From: Pelecanus crispus
Lineage: Eukaryota; Chordata; Aves; Pelecaniformes; Pelecanidae
DNA length: 64,000 bases
NCBI RefSeq assembly: GCF_030463565.1
Contig: NC_134643.1
Span: 128,074,309 to 128,138,308 of the forward strand
Reading direction: 5' to 3'
Numbering within the stretch: the stretch's first letter is position 1; each line of letters starts with the position of its first letter. The translations under genes and the position numbers were made by a program. Positions 26,837-38,400 of the stretch are shown here, piece by piece. Below the pieces are notes generated by a model. It did not search any database, was not told the origin of the DNA, and saw only the letters and a list, made by a program, of their open reading frames with translations.

Positions 26837-27625
26837 CAACTCGGTATGAGAACAAGGAAAACAAAAACCATTAGAAACTGGATATGAAAGCACTTTAAAG
26901 GATTATGACCTGATTAGTCTTTGTTGTAACATTCTAACTCTAAGGAGACCTATGGCACTCAACATGTACTGGCCATGGAAGCACCAGACAATTGTATCAA
27001 TTTAAATGTACAGTGAAGCTTGTGTCAGCTAGTTTATATTGCCACTTCAGTATGTTTTGTGTAAGCTATTGGGTTTTCTCCCTTCAGTCACATCCTGCAT
27101 CGCAACACAGGGCAACAAAAACAAAAAAATCCAAATATTTGGACCACTTTATTTTTGTCTGGCAGCTGAGAGATTTGTTTCATGCTTCCTACATATTTTA
27201 GGATTTAGCATTGGATGATAGAGTTATCCAAATCTTGGATTTTTATGTAATAATTTACAGGCTTTACCACACATGTGCCAGAAACACAACAAAGCCTACA
27301 ACAGCACATTCACTGGTGTAATAGTTGCTTTTCTGTTGGATTTTTTGTTTGTTTGATCATCGTTAATTCCTGCCATTGCAATTTTATATTAAACTTCCAT
27401 CGTTTGCATATTTAGATGCATGGAAGAGCTACTGTTATAAATAATCTTAACTGAACAAAATTCCTTAATTTTTTGAGGCTTTCTCCTTCACAGAGTAGAC
27501 ACTGTGATGTCACATATTATATGATTTTTTTGGGGGGTGGGGGTTGGGTCATCCTCTTGCATAGTTCTTACCAAAGAAAGATATTGATAGAATTTAATAA
27601 TAAATTATTTGGCTTACTGAGTTCC
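26837..27625 (+). other. TRAPPC10: TRAPPC10 3' untranslated region (end uncertain)
   Basis: AT-rich sequence downstream of the TGA with no coding match. It extends at least to the AATAAA at 27599. ATTAAA hexamers at 28542 and 28582 allow a longer form, so the end given is a guess. Confidence 0.5.
27599..27604 (+). terminator. TRAPPC10: Candidate TRAPPC10 poly(A) signal AATAAA
   Basis: First canonical AATAAA downstream of the stop codon, about 760 bases into the 3' region. ATTAAA variants at 28542-28547 and 28582-28587 are alternatives. Confidence 0.4.
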
Positions 27626-27669
27626 CAGATTAATTTCTTTTATTACCATTTCTAAGTGGCTTGGTTTGC

Positions 27670-27693
27670 TGCCCCAATTTTTAAATTGGGGCA
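27670..27693. repeat. Perfect 11-bp inverted repeat with 2-base loop
   Basis: TGCCCCAATTT and AAATTGGGGCA are exact reverse complements separated by TT. The element lies about 70 bases past the candidate TRAPPC10 poly(A) signal. It could form a tight hairpin in a longer 3' UTR. No function is assigned. Confidence 0.85.
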
Positions 27694-27704
27694 AAAATTT
27701 CAGT

Positions 27705-28830
27705 ATGATGTGATACTTGAACAGTCAACCTTTCATCATAAAGGCTTAGTGTAGATTAGAGGCCAGACTTCCTCATTCATGATGGAAGAAAGAGGTTGGT
27801 TTGATACAGGAAAGCTTGCAGATGTAGAATAATTGTGAAGCAAAGTTAAAACATGTAACTTAAAGAATTTCATTATTTATATCTGAAATGTAAATACAAA
27901 AAATGTAAACAAAAAAAAGTGTAATTTTTGTGAATGTTGCAAATCCACCTGTGACTGGAAAAATTACAACTCCTTCTGATGTCCTGCTTCTGATATTGAA
28001 ACTTGTGCATTTAATGTGAGAATGACCTTTTCTACTTGCAGATCTATAATGGTGCGTTGTCAACAGACTCCACAGAGGAAAACTGTCCCATATCAAATAC
28101 TTGTCAGTAAAGCTAAAGTGAGGAACTGCTCATTAGACAAGTTCATTGTTGGTATTTTTTTCTAAACTCAGGTTCTGCTAAATTATAAAGGGGAAGGAAA
28201 AAAACAAACCCCTTTCCAAAAAGAATTGCAATTAAGTCGAAAAATGAATAGGCACCCTGCACTGGTCTAAACATTTTTATTATTTTTTATTTTTTAAAAA
28301 AAAGGTATGTCTAAATAAGATGTATCAAGTAGACCTGCTAGCTGAAAATGTTCTTGTTATGCATCTTCTTTCTGTGAAGGAATGCCCTTTCTCTGTGGAA
28401 ATCATACCATTTTATTCTGGATAAAACCCAAAGCATCATTTAGTGCGAATGACTGCTGGGATTCTTTGACTGGAAAAGGTAACAAGTTTAGTGACTTTGA
28501 CACTGCAGGTATTATAATTAATTCCATTTTCATGGTTTGCTATTAAATCATTTTTCACATTGTTCTGTAATATACTGTTAGATTAAACACATTGTACTAA
28601 GATTGTTTAATGAAATTGTAAGCGTTACAGTTCTAAATATACATGTTTTAAAAAGAAATCCACCGTCTCTGCTGCCGTGACTTCTCCCGTTTTCCTTTTG
28701 TTGAAGGAGTGATTGTTTCATCTATTTTAGCCAAAGCTACTTTAACGGAAAAAGTGTTTTCTAAACTTAAACAAGCTGATGTATTTAGAATAGCGGTCTA
28801 AAGCGTGCTCTTAGCTTTCTGGAAAACAGC
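27705..28830. other. TRAPPC10-PWP2 intergenic or distal 3' UTR sequence
   Basis: AT-rich sequence with no recognised exon. It contains the ATTAAA hexamers noted for TRAPPC10 and grades into the PWP2 CpG island at about 28830. Confidence 0.6.
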
Positions 28831-29313
28831 TGCCGGGGAGCCGCGTCAGGCCGGCTGCTGCTGCGGCTGCTGGCGTTTCGAGTAGGCCCGCTGCCGCCAT
28901 GGGCGCGCCGCCTGGGCCTCTCCCGCCGCCTGGGCCTCGGTGTTTATTCACGCTTCTGCTCCGGCTCCCTCAGATCCCGTCGCGGCCGGGAGCCGCGGGC
29001 CCTGCGGCGCCGTCCTGACGGGAGACGAGAACGGCCGAAGCAGCGGACGCGGCCCTGCCCGCCGCAGAGGCCGGGTGACGGCACGGGCTGCGCCAAGGGC
29101 TGCAGGCGGAGAAGGAGGAGACCAATAATACCGACCGGGCCCAAAGGCTGGGCCCGCCGTTCCGGCGGCGCGTCCCCTCCTCCACCTACTAACGCCGAGG
29201 GGGAAGCCGGCCTCCGCAGCGGCCTCCCCCGCAGCGCCCGGCCCCGGCCCCGGCCCCGGCCCGGCCCCGCCCCCGGTGGGAAGCCGCCGCTGCCGCCGCC
29301 GCCTCCTCCCCGG

Positions 29314-29323
29314 GCGCATGCGC
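29314..29323. promoter_or_regulatory. PWP2: NRF1 consensus palindrome GCGCATGCGC
   Basis: A perfect 10-base NRF1 motif about 95 bases upstream of the PWP2 ATG, inside the CpG island. NRF1 commonly drives TATA-less housekeeping promoters; binding here is inferred. Confidence 0.65.
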
Positions 29324-29400
29324 GGGATCGCCGCGCGCCCGCCCCTGCGCTGCCGTTGATTCCGTGGCTCCGCGTGCCGGCAGCGGCGCCAGGCGCTCCT

Positions 29401-29406
29401 CACGTG
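29401..29406. promoter_or_regulatory. PWP2: CACGTG E-box next to the PWP2 start codon
   Basis: A canonical palindromic E-box (MYC/MAX or USF class) ends 11 bases before the ATG. Many ribosome-biogenesis genes are MYC targets; binding here is inferred. Confidence 0.5.
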
Positions 29407-29417
29407 GGGCCGCCGCC

Positions 29418-29435
29418 ATGAAGTTCGCCTACCGG
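29418..29435 (+). CDS. PWP2: PWP2 exon 1 (coding part)
   Basis: Only 18 coding bases, MKFAYR, then donor GTGAGT. The 5' UTR start was not determined. Intron 1 is only 91 bases. Confidence 0.95.
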
Positions 29436-32400
29436 GTGAGTGCGGGGCGGCCCCGGCCCCGGCCTTCCTCTCCCCCGCTCCTTTAACCGCTCGCTCTTTC
29501 TTTTTCCCTTCCCCCTCCCCTCGCAGTTCTCCGGCCTGCTGGGCACCGTCTACCGCCGCGGGAACCTCAACTTCACCCGCGATGGCAGCGCCCTCATCAG
29601 CCCCGTCGGCAACAGGATCACCCTCTTCGACCTGAAGAAGTAAGCGGGCCCCAGCCGTCTGCCGCCTCCATCCCCCCTCAGGCCCGCCGGCCTAGCGCTG
29701 CGGCCTGCCCCCGCCCGGGCCGCCTGCCGGAGGGGGAGGGGGAAGGGCCTGGTTCTGCCAGCACCTTTTGGGGGGGGCGGGGAGAGTAAAGCTTACAGGA
29801 GGTTGCGGAGCCCGACCCGAGGGCGGCACGGCGGCAGCCAAGTCCGCGTTGTCCGTAGTGGGAGCGGGAGGGAAAGAGAGGGAGAAGGGTGCTCCCTGCA
29901 CCGCCGGCTCCCGCAGCCCTGCGGGAAAGGACGAGCGGGCTGTGGGGGTGCAGCTGGCATGGGCTGGGGTTCTCAAGAACGGTTTTCCTTCCCAAAATGT
30001 CCTCAACGGTTTCTGACAGCGTTAAAAGGTAAAAACCTGCCTAGGAGAAGAATTCTCAAGGTGTTGCACGGTGCAGATTTTCTGTACGTAGGTCACGTCT
30101 GTGGGGAGAATAGCATAAGTAGTATGTAAAGATGTGCTTTAGAAACGAATAAAGAGGGGAAAGAATGGTTTGCATTTGGTTTAGTCCTATGGTTTCTTTG
30201 TATGCTTCTGTCTTGTACTGTCTTTCATCTATGGCAAAGCCTAGACTGTCATCATCTGCTTTTTCCTATAGTCCAGAGTTGTAACTGATGTTCGTTATAC
30301 TGGGTTTCTGGTCAGGAGCCAGTCCCTTACATAGTTGATGTTTATGGGATTGTGGCAGCTAAAGGAAGTTGTGAGAGTTTTACATCTAAGTTGATTCAGT
30401 GGCTTTAACACAGGTATCAAACCCTATTTCGTTGATACCGAAGATGACTCTGATTTCTATATCCTTGCACCCAATTTACTGTTTTATCTTTTTCTTGCAG
30501 TAATAAGTGTGAGACATTCCCATTGGCTGCACGGCTTAATATTGTCTGTGTGGGGCTCTCTCCAGATGGAAGTCTTGCCATACTAATTGATGAAGGTACT
30601 TTCATAAAGGAGGCATTTGTTTTATAACATAATGAAATAAAAATACAGCCTGAATAGGAAAGTCTGTATTGCTAGGTACTCAACCTTAACATAAATTAGA
30701 AGTGCTCTGCTTTGAAAATTATGGTAGAATTTCAGGGGAAGGTGTCTTCATTTACAGAATTTAAAAAGAACTTATTTACAAAATTTAGAAAGTGACTTGT
30801 ATTTTTGATTGTATTTTTCTTCTTAACAATATTAAGCATATTCTCTTGAAAAGTTTCTGGGGAGGTTCTGGATTCCTCCCAGCCCTGCCCTCTAAGGAAA
30901 GAATCTAAGCTTGCTAGGGTTATGGTTTCTTTGGGAACTGGACTATTTCTATGATACTTTCTTTTTCTGCCCTTACAGAGGGAGCTGCCTTGCTTGTCAG
31001 TTTGATCGGTAAATGTGTGATACATCACTTTTATTTTCACAAGCCAGTTCACAGTGTCAGCTTTTCACCTGATGGCAAGTAAGTAAAATGTGCATGCTTT
31101 AGAACAAATCAGCAGAAATTATCTCATAAACTCGTTGTAATTATTAAGACATTCTGACCAATCTGGGGATGATACCTGTTGATTAGCATAGGTGAGATTT
31201 TGAGCAGATCGCAGTCACTTTATCTGTAAAGTTGAGAGGGGAAGAAAAGAGAAAAAACAAAGCCTTGGAAACAGATACTAGCTGGAAGGTTGCCTGTCAC
31301 CGATGTTGTCCGTCTATGGTGGAACGCTTGGAAACATAGAAGATTTGCTGTGAGTCTTAACTGTTCTCATGTATCGTAGGTGAGGTCAAAGAGCCCATGG
31401 CGGGGGGGACAGTCAGCGCTCCAGAGTTGCGTGATGGCACTTGTTGGTGGTGCAGTTTCACTGCTGAGTTGGGTTAGTCTAAGACAACTGTGCTATTGAA
31501 AGAGGAAGTTCTCTGAATCGAGCACCTCTTTTCACGTCCCTTGACTGCATGGTTACTGAACCAAAGTGTGATGACATAAATGTTAAGAGCTATCCGAAGG
31601 GTGAGAGGAAAAAGTGTGGAGTTCCCCTTTTGGTGGCGTTTCTCAGTTGGATTGACTTAAAGTGATCATGAATGAGTTTTTGCTTGAAAGTTTGAGAACA
31701 CAGTTCTGTGTTAGGCAATTATACTGGCAACAGGACCGGATTAGAGGATATGTGTAACAGGGATGCAGATGCTTTGTGTTTGTGAAAGTACTCAATATAT
31801 GGAGGTGAAGAGAGGTTGAAATAGAATATCCTGTTTGGAATGTTTGAACTTTTCCTTCTTTTGTGAGAATTAGAGAATGAATATTTCATTATTCCAACTT
31901 AAGTGATTTTTACTGAAGGTTTTCTGTCTTATAACGTTTAAGGTATGCCTATGTTCATGAAGTTGGGGGATAATAGCAACCTGCAAATTTTCTGTTTTTA
32001 ATTCAAAAGCAATCCATATTTACCAATTCAGTAACACAGAAACCTTTTTAACATTGTTTTGTTTTGTTGTATTGCAGTCTGTGCTGAACAATTGTTTGCT
32101 TTAACAGCTTCGTGTGTGATTGTACTTTTTTTTCTGCCATACGACAGGAAATTTGTGATTACAAAAGGCAATGTTGCTCTTATGTACCATGCTCCTGGGA
32201 GGAAACGAGAATTTAATGCGTTTGTTCTGGACAAAACTTACTATGGTCCATATGATGAAACAACTTGTATCGACTGGACTGATGATTCCAAGTGAGTTGT
32301 TAAACTAAAGCACTGTCTACCTGCTCACGTTGTTAATATTTGTATGCATGTTGCAGTCCATTTTCTTGGCTCTAAAGTATTGTACTAGCTTTAAAAATTC

Positions 32401-35400
32401 TTTTTCGTTCTTCTGTTTCTAATTCTATCTTGAATTTAAAAAAAAATTAGAAGTAGGCATACTAGGAAGTATAAAATCTGCATGCATTAGGGATCAACAA
32501 TGTGTTCTTGCTTGAAAATGCCTAGTTATCGATAAAAGGAATGTATCTCAGGAATGTGAGCATGGTTGACCTTTTGAATGTATTTAATCCCGTCTACCTT
32601 TGCTCGAGTTTCCAACCTCAGTTTACAACTCTGTTGTGTGTAAAATTGCTTTTAAAGTCGTGACTGCTGTCTTCCCATTCAGAACATTCTCCACCCAGTG
32701 AAGAGTTTTGCAAACCAGTGCTCTAATTCAGATTGTGTTTTCTTTTGTAGGTGTTTTGCAGTAGGGAGCAAGGACATGTCTACATGGGTGTTTGGAGCAG
32801 AACGATGGGCAAATTTGATCTACTACTCACTTGGAGGGCATAAGGATGTAATAGTAGCCTGCTTTTTTGAAGAGAACAGTCTAGATGTATGTATAATCAC
32901 ACAACATTCTTGAATTTTAATATTAAAATAGTTGAAGCAGAATCTTACCTGTAGGTAAGGATGCTGGCTATTTTGATAATATCTCAGGATTTAGAAAATT
33001 AGTAAATAAACCTGTCTCAACTCCTCTGCTGTGATCAGGAGTTTACAATTCTGTGAGCATTTGAAGATGTAGACTTTAGAAGGAGAGTAAGTTATTTAAA
33101 ATTGCTCCCCCCAAAAGTTACAGTTGTAAATATGAAAAAAAAATAATTAGCTGTGATGTCAACTGATAATCAAATTGCTTTTTCAAAATTCTCTGAGGGC
33201 AGGTAAAATAAATCACCAATTTCTCAGAAGAAATGAATTTTTCAGATCAAAGCACCTCGAATTCTAGAGGTTTAAGCAATACGGTATCCTAACGATAGAG
33301 TGCAGACTTGTGAACCCTTCTGTGATTCTATATTCGTATCAAGACAGCAGTGTACAAAACATAGGTATTACATGATAATTGTACGTTTGTGTGTTTGTAT
33401 TCTAGCTGTACACAATTAGCCAGGATGCAGCTCTTTGTGTGTGGCAGTGTGATACAGAGCTCGATGGTTTGAAGCCCATGCCCCCTAAAGATGCAGCTAG
33501 GGAAAAGAATGCAGCAAAAAATGATGAAGAATTTACTGAAGAGCCAAAGGGTGAAGAAATTCGTGGAAAAGCCAATCCAAATGAACAAGAAACTAGAGAT
33601 AAAGTTAAATATTCACGTGTTGCAAAGTAAGTGATTTTCAGTTTTCCGAAGGCAGAGTTGTTATGGGGCTTTACTATATTGGGCTTTTTTCACCCTTTAT
33701 CACTCATTCCAAGCAGTATAAAACTGCCCTGGATTTAGTAATTTACCATAAATCCCATTTTAAACAGTTTCAGTAGAACATCTGTTTGTCATACCTTGAC
33801 TATATGAAGGGTGATACCCTTCACCTTCAGAATAACAAGTCACTGTAATTTTAATAAGAAATTATGTTTTAGTGTTTGAAACTCAAAAAGCATAAGGAGA
33901 TCTTTAGTACAGTATCCTCTAAGTATAGAGAAGAGATTGGTTGACTTCAAGAGGCGACAGCAATGTTTCATAAAGATAGTTCATCAGCCTCTTTGGTAAA
34001 CTACTTGGAGATGCCTTCCTGAAGGCTCTCCCTATCTGTCCACATCAAAGGAGATGTGGCTTGCAAAGAATAATCCAGTTTTAAGATAGTCGCACTGTTT
34101 GCTTGAAGAAAGATAATGTTCATAGGCAATCTCTTTGTCAGTGGAGTGAGGGAGAGACAGGATGCATGTAGGGGCCAGTTGGGAACACTAGACATCAGGC
34201 TTCCGTTCTCAGTCTTTCTGACTGTAAAGGAAGCATAAAGAAAGTACCCCAACCCAGGTTGGAATTAGCCTCAGGGACCATTGTTTCCAGGCTGAAGGAA
34301 TTTGGAGCATACAACTGTTGGGTAATGTTCACATGCTCTTTTGTTTAACTGTCATGTGGTGCTTATCTGTTTACTTCCAGTAGAGGATTTAGCTACAAAG
34401 AAACTGGGAAAACTTTCTTCACCATGCATATAATAATTACGACTGTTGCTTCAATTCCTTGCGCTGTATGAGGACTCGTGTATAGAAGGATAACCAGTGA
34501 ATTCATGAGTCACCCGTATTGGCATTAGATGATCAAAAGGAAATGCACAGTGCAGTTCCTCTGAGATGAACTTTTACATCCCTTTCGCTGCATGTGATCA
34601 GGTGTCACTTCTGATAATCAGATTACTGTAGCAGCTGTAAACACTGAGGAAAAGAAGAGAATTTGCTTTCACTGGCTATGTAACATATTTAGCAATTCCT
34701 GGAACTACTGCTTTTTAGTTTTATTGTAGGATACCTCGATCAAAATAGTTTAGCTGTATTTGAAATGTAACTATAACAGCATGCTTTTCTTTTGCATTGT
34801 TTGCTGCTTATTTCTTTGATGCCAGGTATTTTTTCAATAAAGAGGGAGACTTTAATAACCTGACATCTGCAGCTTATCACAAGAAAACACATCTTTTAGT
34901 CACTGGCTTTGCCTCTGGAATCTTTCACCTCCATGAGCTTCCAGATTTCAATCTGATCCACTCCTTGAGGTGAGGTATGGGGTTGTGGTTGTGTTTTGGT
35001 TTGGTTTGGGGGGGGGGGGGGTACGTTTTTGGGGTTCGTTGGTTTCTTTGAGAGCACACTGTGTTTAGTAGTGAAGGAAGAATAATCAGAGCACAAAAAT
35101 CTTCAACATGAGTATCTATTTAGTATTGTAATTTCTGGAAGGACAGAATCATAGTTAGACTTAAAATACCATACCACTCTATTATAGCTTATTATGGAAA
35201 AGTGAGGTCTGAATGAGGAACTCCTGAGTAGTTAGTTGTTGGCTATAGATTTCTTCAATGCTTTGGACTTGATGTTGTCAGTTTCTTTGTAGAAAATAAA
35301 GATGGTATCTGAGAAAAAAAAAAGTTCTGCATATGCAAAATTACATGTAAATTATCGCCAAGTTGAAAAATAAAACCGTAATTCTTTTCCATTGCTGTAT

Positions 35401-38400
35401 GATGCTAGCTAAAGAACGCATAATTTTTCTCTACAAAAAAACATTTTTTTTTTTCTCGAACGTGGGGAGTTTTACCCTGTGCTGGCAAGTATGCCTGGGA
35501 TGTAGATACTCTGTCTTCATTCTGAATAAGGCAGTATTGTCTGTCTGATGTTTTTGACTATAATAAAGGAAAGAACATGTATGCTGCTTTTGATGTTACA
35601 GTGATACAGAAATTCAGTAAAGTAATTAAAGAACTTGCTTGAACAGAGGAAATAAACCCTAGTTTTGAAGTTTTATCACGGAAGGCATGAAAACACAATT
35701 TTTTTATTCACTAATTATCTTATTTCAGTATTTCAGACCAAAGGATAGCTTCAATTTCTATCAACTGTACTGGTGACTGGATTGCCTTTGGATGTTCAGG
35801 TTTGTAAATTTTTTTGGTCTCTGTGTTTTGTGGCTTGCATTTGCAGAGTCTCATCACTGTATTCATAATTCTGGTTAATTCTTTTCATGTGTGTATAGGT
35901 TTGGGTCAGCTCCTGGTGTGGGAATGGCAAAGCGAGTCCTACGTGCTGAAGCAGCAGGGACATTTCAACAGCATGGTTTCGTTAGCATATTCTCCAGATG
36001 GACAATACATAGTAACTGGAGGGGAGGATGGGAAAGTAAGTGATGCAGTATCACTGAAATATGAACTTAAGTCTTACGAACATAGTAAGCAACTTGAATT
36101 TCATGTTATGTAGAAAGCTCAGTTACTGTAACAGATACATATTTTTCTTAATATGAAGTCATAATTTTTTGTCCTCACTTTAAATGTTTTGATTCTTCTC
36201 TCTAGAGCATGTATATAGTTTGATTTGCTATTATGGTATCCTCTGCAAATCACATCACTTAACGCTTTTTAGCAGATCATTTTTTAATTATTATAGTTGC
36301 AGTCACCATACAGACAAAAAGATCTAATTCATCAAATGTTAATTTATGTACGCTTGTGGTGGTTGCATGATATTTTGGGATGAATGAATATCAGCAAATT
36401 TGTGCCTTTTTAGTAAGTGTTTTTGATGGAAAATTAATTTCAAATTACTTATAAAAGTGCGATTCCTAAACAGATTTTTCTGAAATGTACCATTGCAGAA
36501 GCCCGGTATTTAAAAGAAAAATTAGCTTCTCATGGTTGGCTTGTATTGAAATGGCAGGATAGGTGTACATTTTTTTTTTTTTTAAAGGTGTTTTGTGGAG
36601 CACATAAATGGGACAAAGATAGCATCTTCTTTCCTATCAGAATTTCTGAATATCAGAAAAAAGACCTGCCATTTCATGGCTTCTGCAATTCAGATTTAAA
36701 ATTGGCCAAACCCTAGAAGTCGCAAACTGCAGATAGCTAAACACATAACATTTTTGTTTGAAAAAAAGAATGAAATTGAAATAACATCTCAGTTGTAACT
36801 TCTGGAATGGCTTCACAGTTGGTTTTGAATTTGACGCTTGCTTTATCAGTAGGCAGTCCAAAGCTTGGGAGTCTGAGGTACTCCCCAAATGCTATAGTTT
36901 TCTTTGAAAATTAGCTTTATTAAAATTTTTTTTAGTCTGTCTCCGCTTAGATTTTCATGTTGCGTATGTGTCTTTAGGGGTTTAATGATAAGCTGTGGCC
37001 CTGCTTGTCTCTCTTGCACAGAATTCCTTACTGATGGTTCTGAAAGTCCTTTATGATATTGCAGAGTTTTAGGACTGACTTTTCTTTACTATTCTGCTGC
37101 CTTACCCTTACTTTCTCTCTGAACTGATGATGGAGATGCTAAGAAGGCTTTTCTTGTTTCTCTTGCAGGTGAAAGTGTGGAACACTTCAAGCAGCTTTTG
37201 TTTTGTCACTTTTACAGAACATACCAGTGGTGTAACTGCTGTAACTTTTACTTCCAATGGTTATGTCATTTTGAGTGCTTCTCTAGATGGAACAGTGCGT
37301 GCCTTTGATCTACACAGGTAACTCCTTATAAAGCTTTTGTGTCTCATGTAGTCTTTAGCTTTCACCCCCAAAATACAGGAAACCACTGATTGCTTGTTTT
37401 ATGTTGAAGTTGCACAAATGCAAGTGCTGCTTTATTATTTCTGGTTCAGCCTTTGATTCAAATTTAGATAGTAATCAGGAATTCTGTCACTTTGTCCAGT
37501 GTCTGCGAAGAAAATTCTGGAAGCACTTTTCTCAGAAAAGCTGGAAATCCAGTAAGATTATTGTCTGGCTCTACTACTCATGGGGAGAAGGCATCTGTCT
37601 GACAGAATATTTGCCATAGTTTTAGTGTTTGAGCCATTATAATGCAACTGTATACAGAACTGGATGTGTAAACAAGCCCGTGTTTTCTAAAGAATGGACA
37701 TACGCTATGTGATAGAAGAAAGATCTTCTGTTTGAGTATTTTTGGCTGTTATTTCTGCAGAGATAATAATACCTTTTTTGACTCTTGGAATCATGCTGAG
37801 GCATTGCATATAATTTTATACAAAGTATTTTTTCTGTAGATAGCTTAAAAGACTTTAGAAGTAAAATTAAATCCTTTTTTAAATACATTCGTAAAACACA
37901 TGTTTAAATCTACCTAAAATGTTCGCATAATTTATTTTCACATTTACAACAGATACCGCAATTTCCGTACCTTTACATCTCCACGACCAAGTCAGTTCTC
38001 TTGTTTAGCTGTGGACTCCAGTGGTGAGATTGTGTCAGCTGGTTCCCAGGATTCCTTTGAAATATTCATCTGGTCAATGCAGAGTGGGAGGCTGCTGGAT
38101 GTAAGGACCTATGATGTTGGAGGGCTTGAATTTAACACATAATATATATCATGATGATCTAAGTAACTTTGGGATTAGTTGGAGGGTTTTAATACAACAT
38201 GAAGTGTTTTGTTATATTTATAATCAAGAATTGGACCTACACTATGTTACTCTCAGCAGTTTTTGATTTATTGCATAGAGGCTATCCCAGATTTGTGTGA
38301 GAAACAGTTTTTAGGATTTTGGAGTAATGAGCTTTTGGAGTAATGAGCTCTTTCTAGCTGATGAAGTAACGCCAGTATTGCTGCGCTAACACATGGGCAT

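Larger units (their letters stand above)
28830..30000. promoter_or_regulatory. PWP2: CpG island, PWP2 promoter
   Basis: GC content and CpG density rise abruptly here and fall again inside PWP2 intron 2. The island covers the first two PWP2 coding exons. It includes GGCCCC runs at 29240-29275, an NRF1 palindrome at 29314 and an E-box at 29401. A short direct repeat, GCCGCCTGGGCCTC, lies at 28907-28920 and 28925-28938. Boundaries are approximate. Confidence 0.85.

Noticed and set aside
28948-29419. Minus-strand reading frames of 151 and 76 codons opposite PWP2 exon 1
   Set aside because: Same GC-island artefact; the sequence is low-complexity Arg/Ala/Gly.
29678-30006. Overlapping reading frames on both strands in PWP2 intron 2
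   Set aside because: GC-rich intron start; no splice-consistent or recognisable product.
33300-33340. 'CTTCTGTGATTCTATATTCG' resembling the CR1 terminal repeat
   Set aside because: Only one partial unit and no CR1 body upstream; too little to call.
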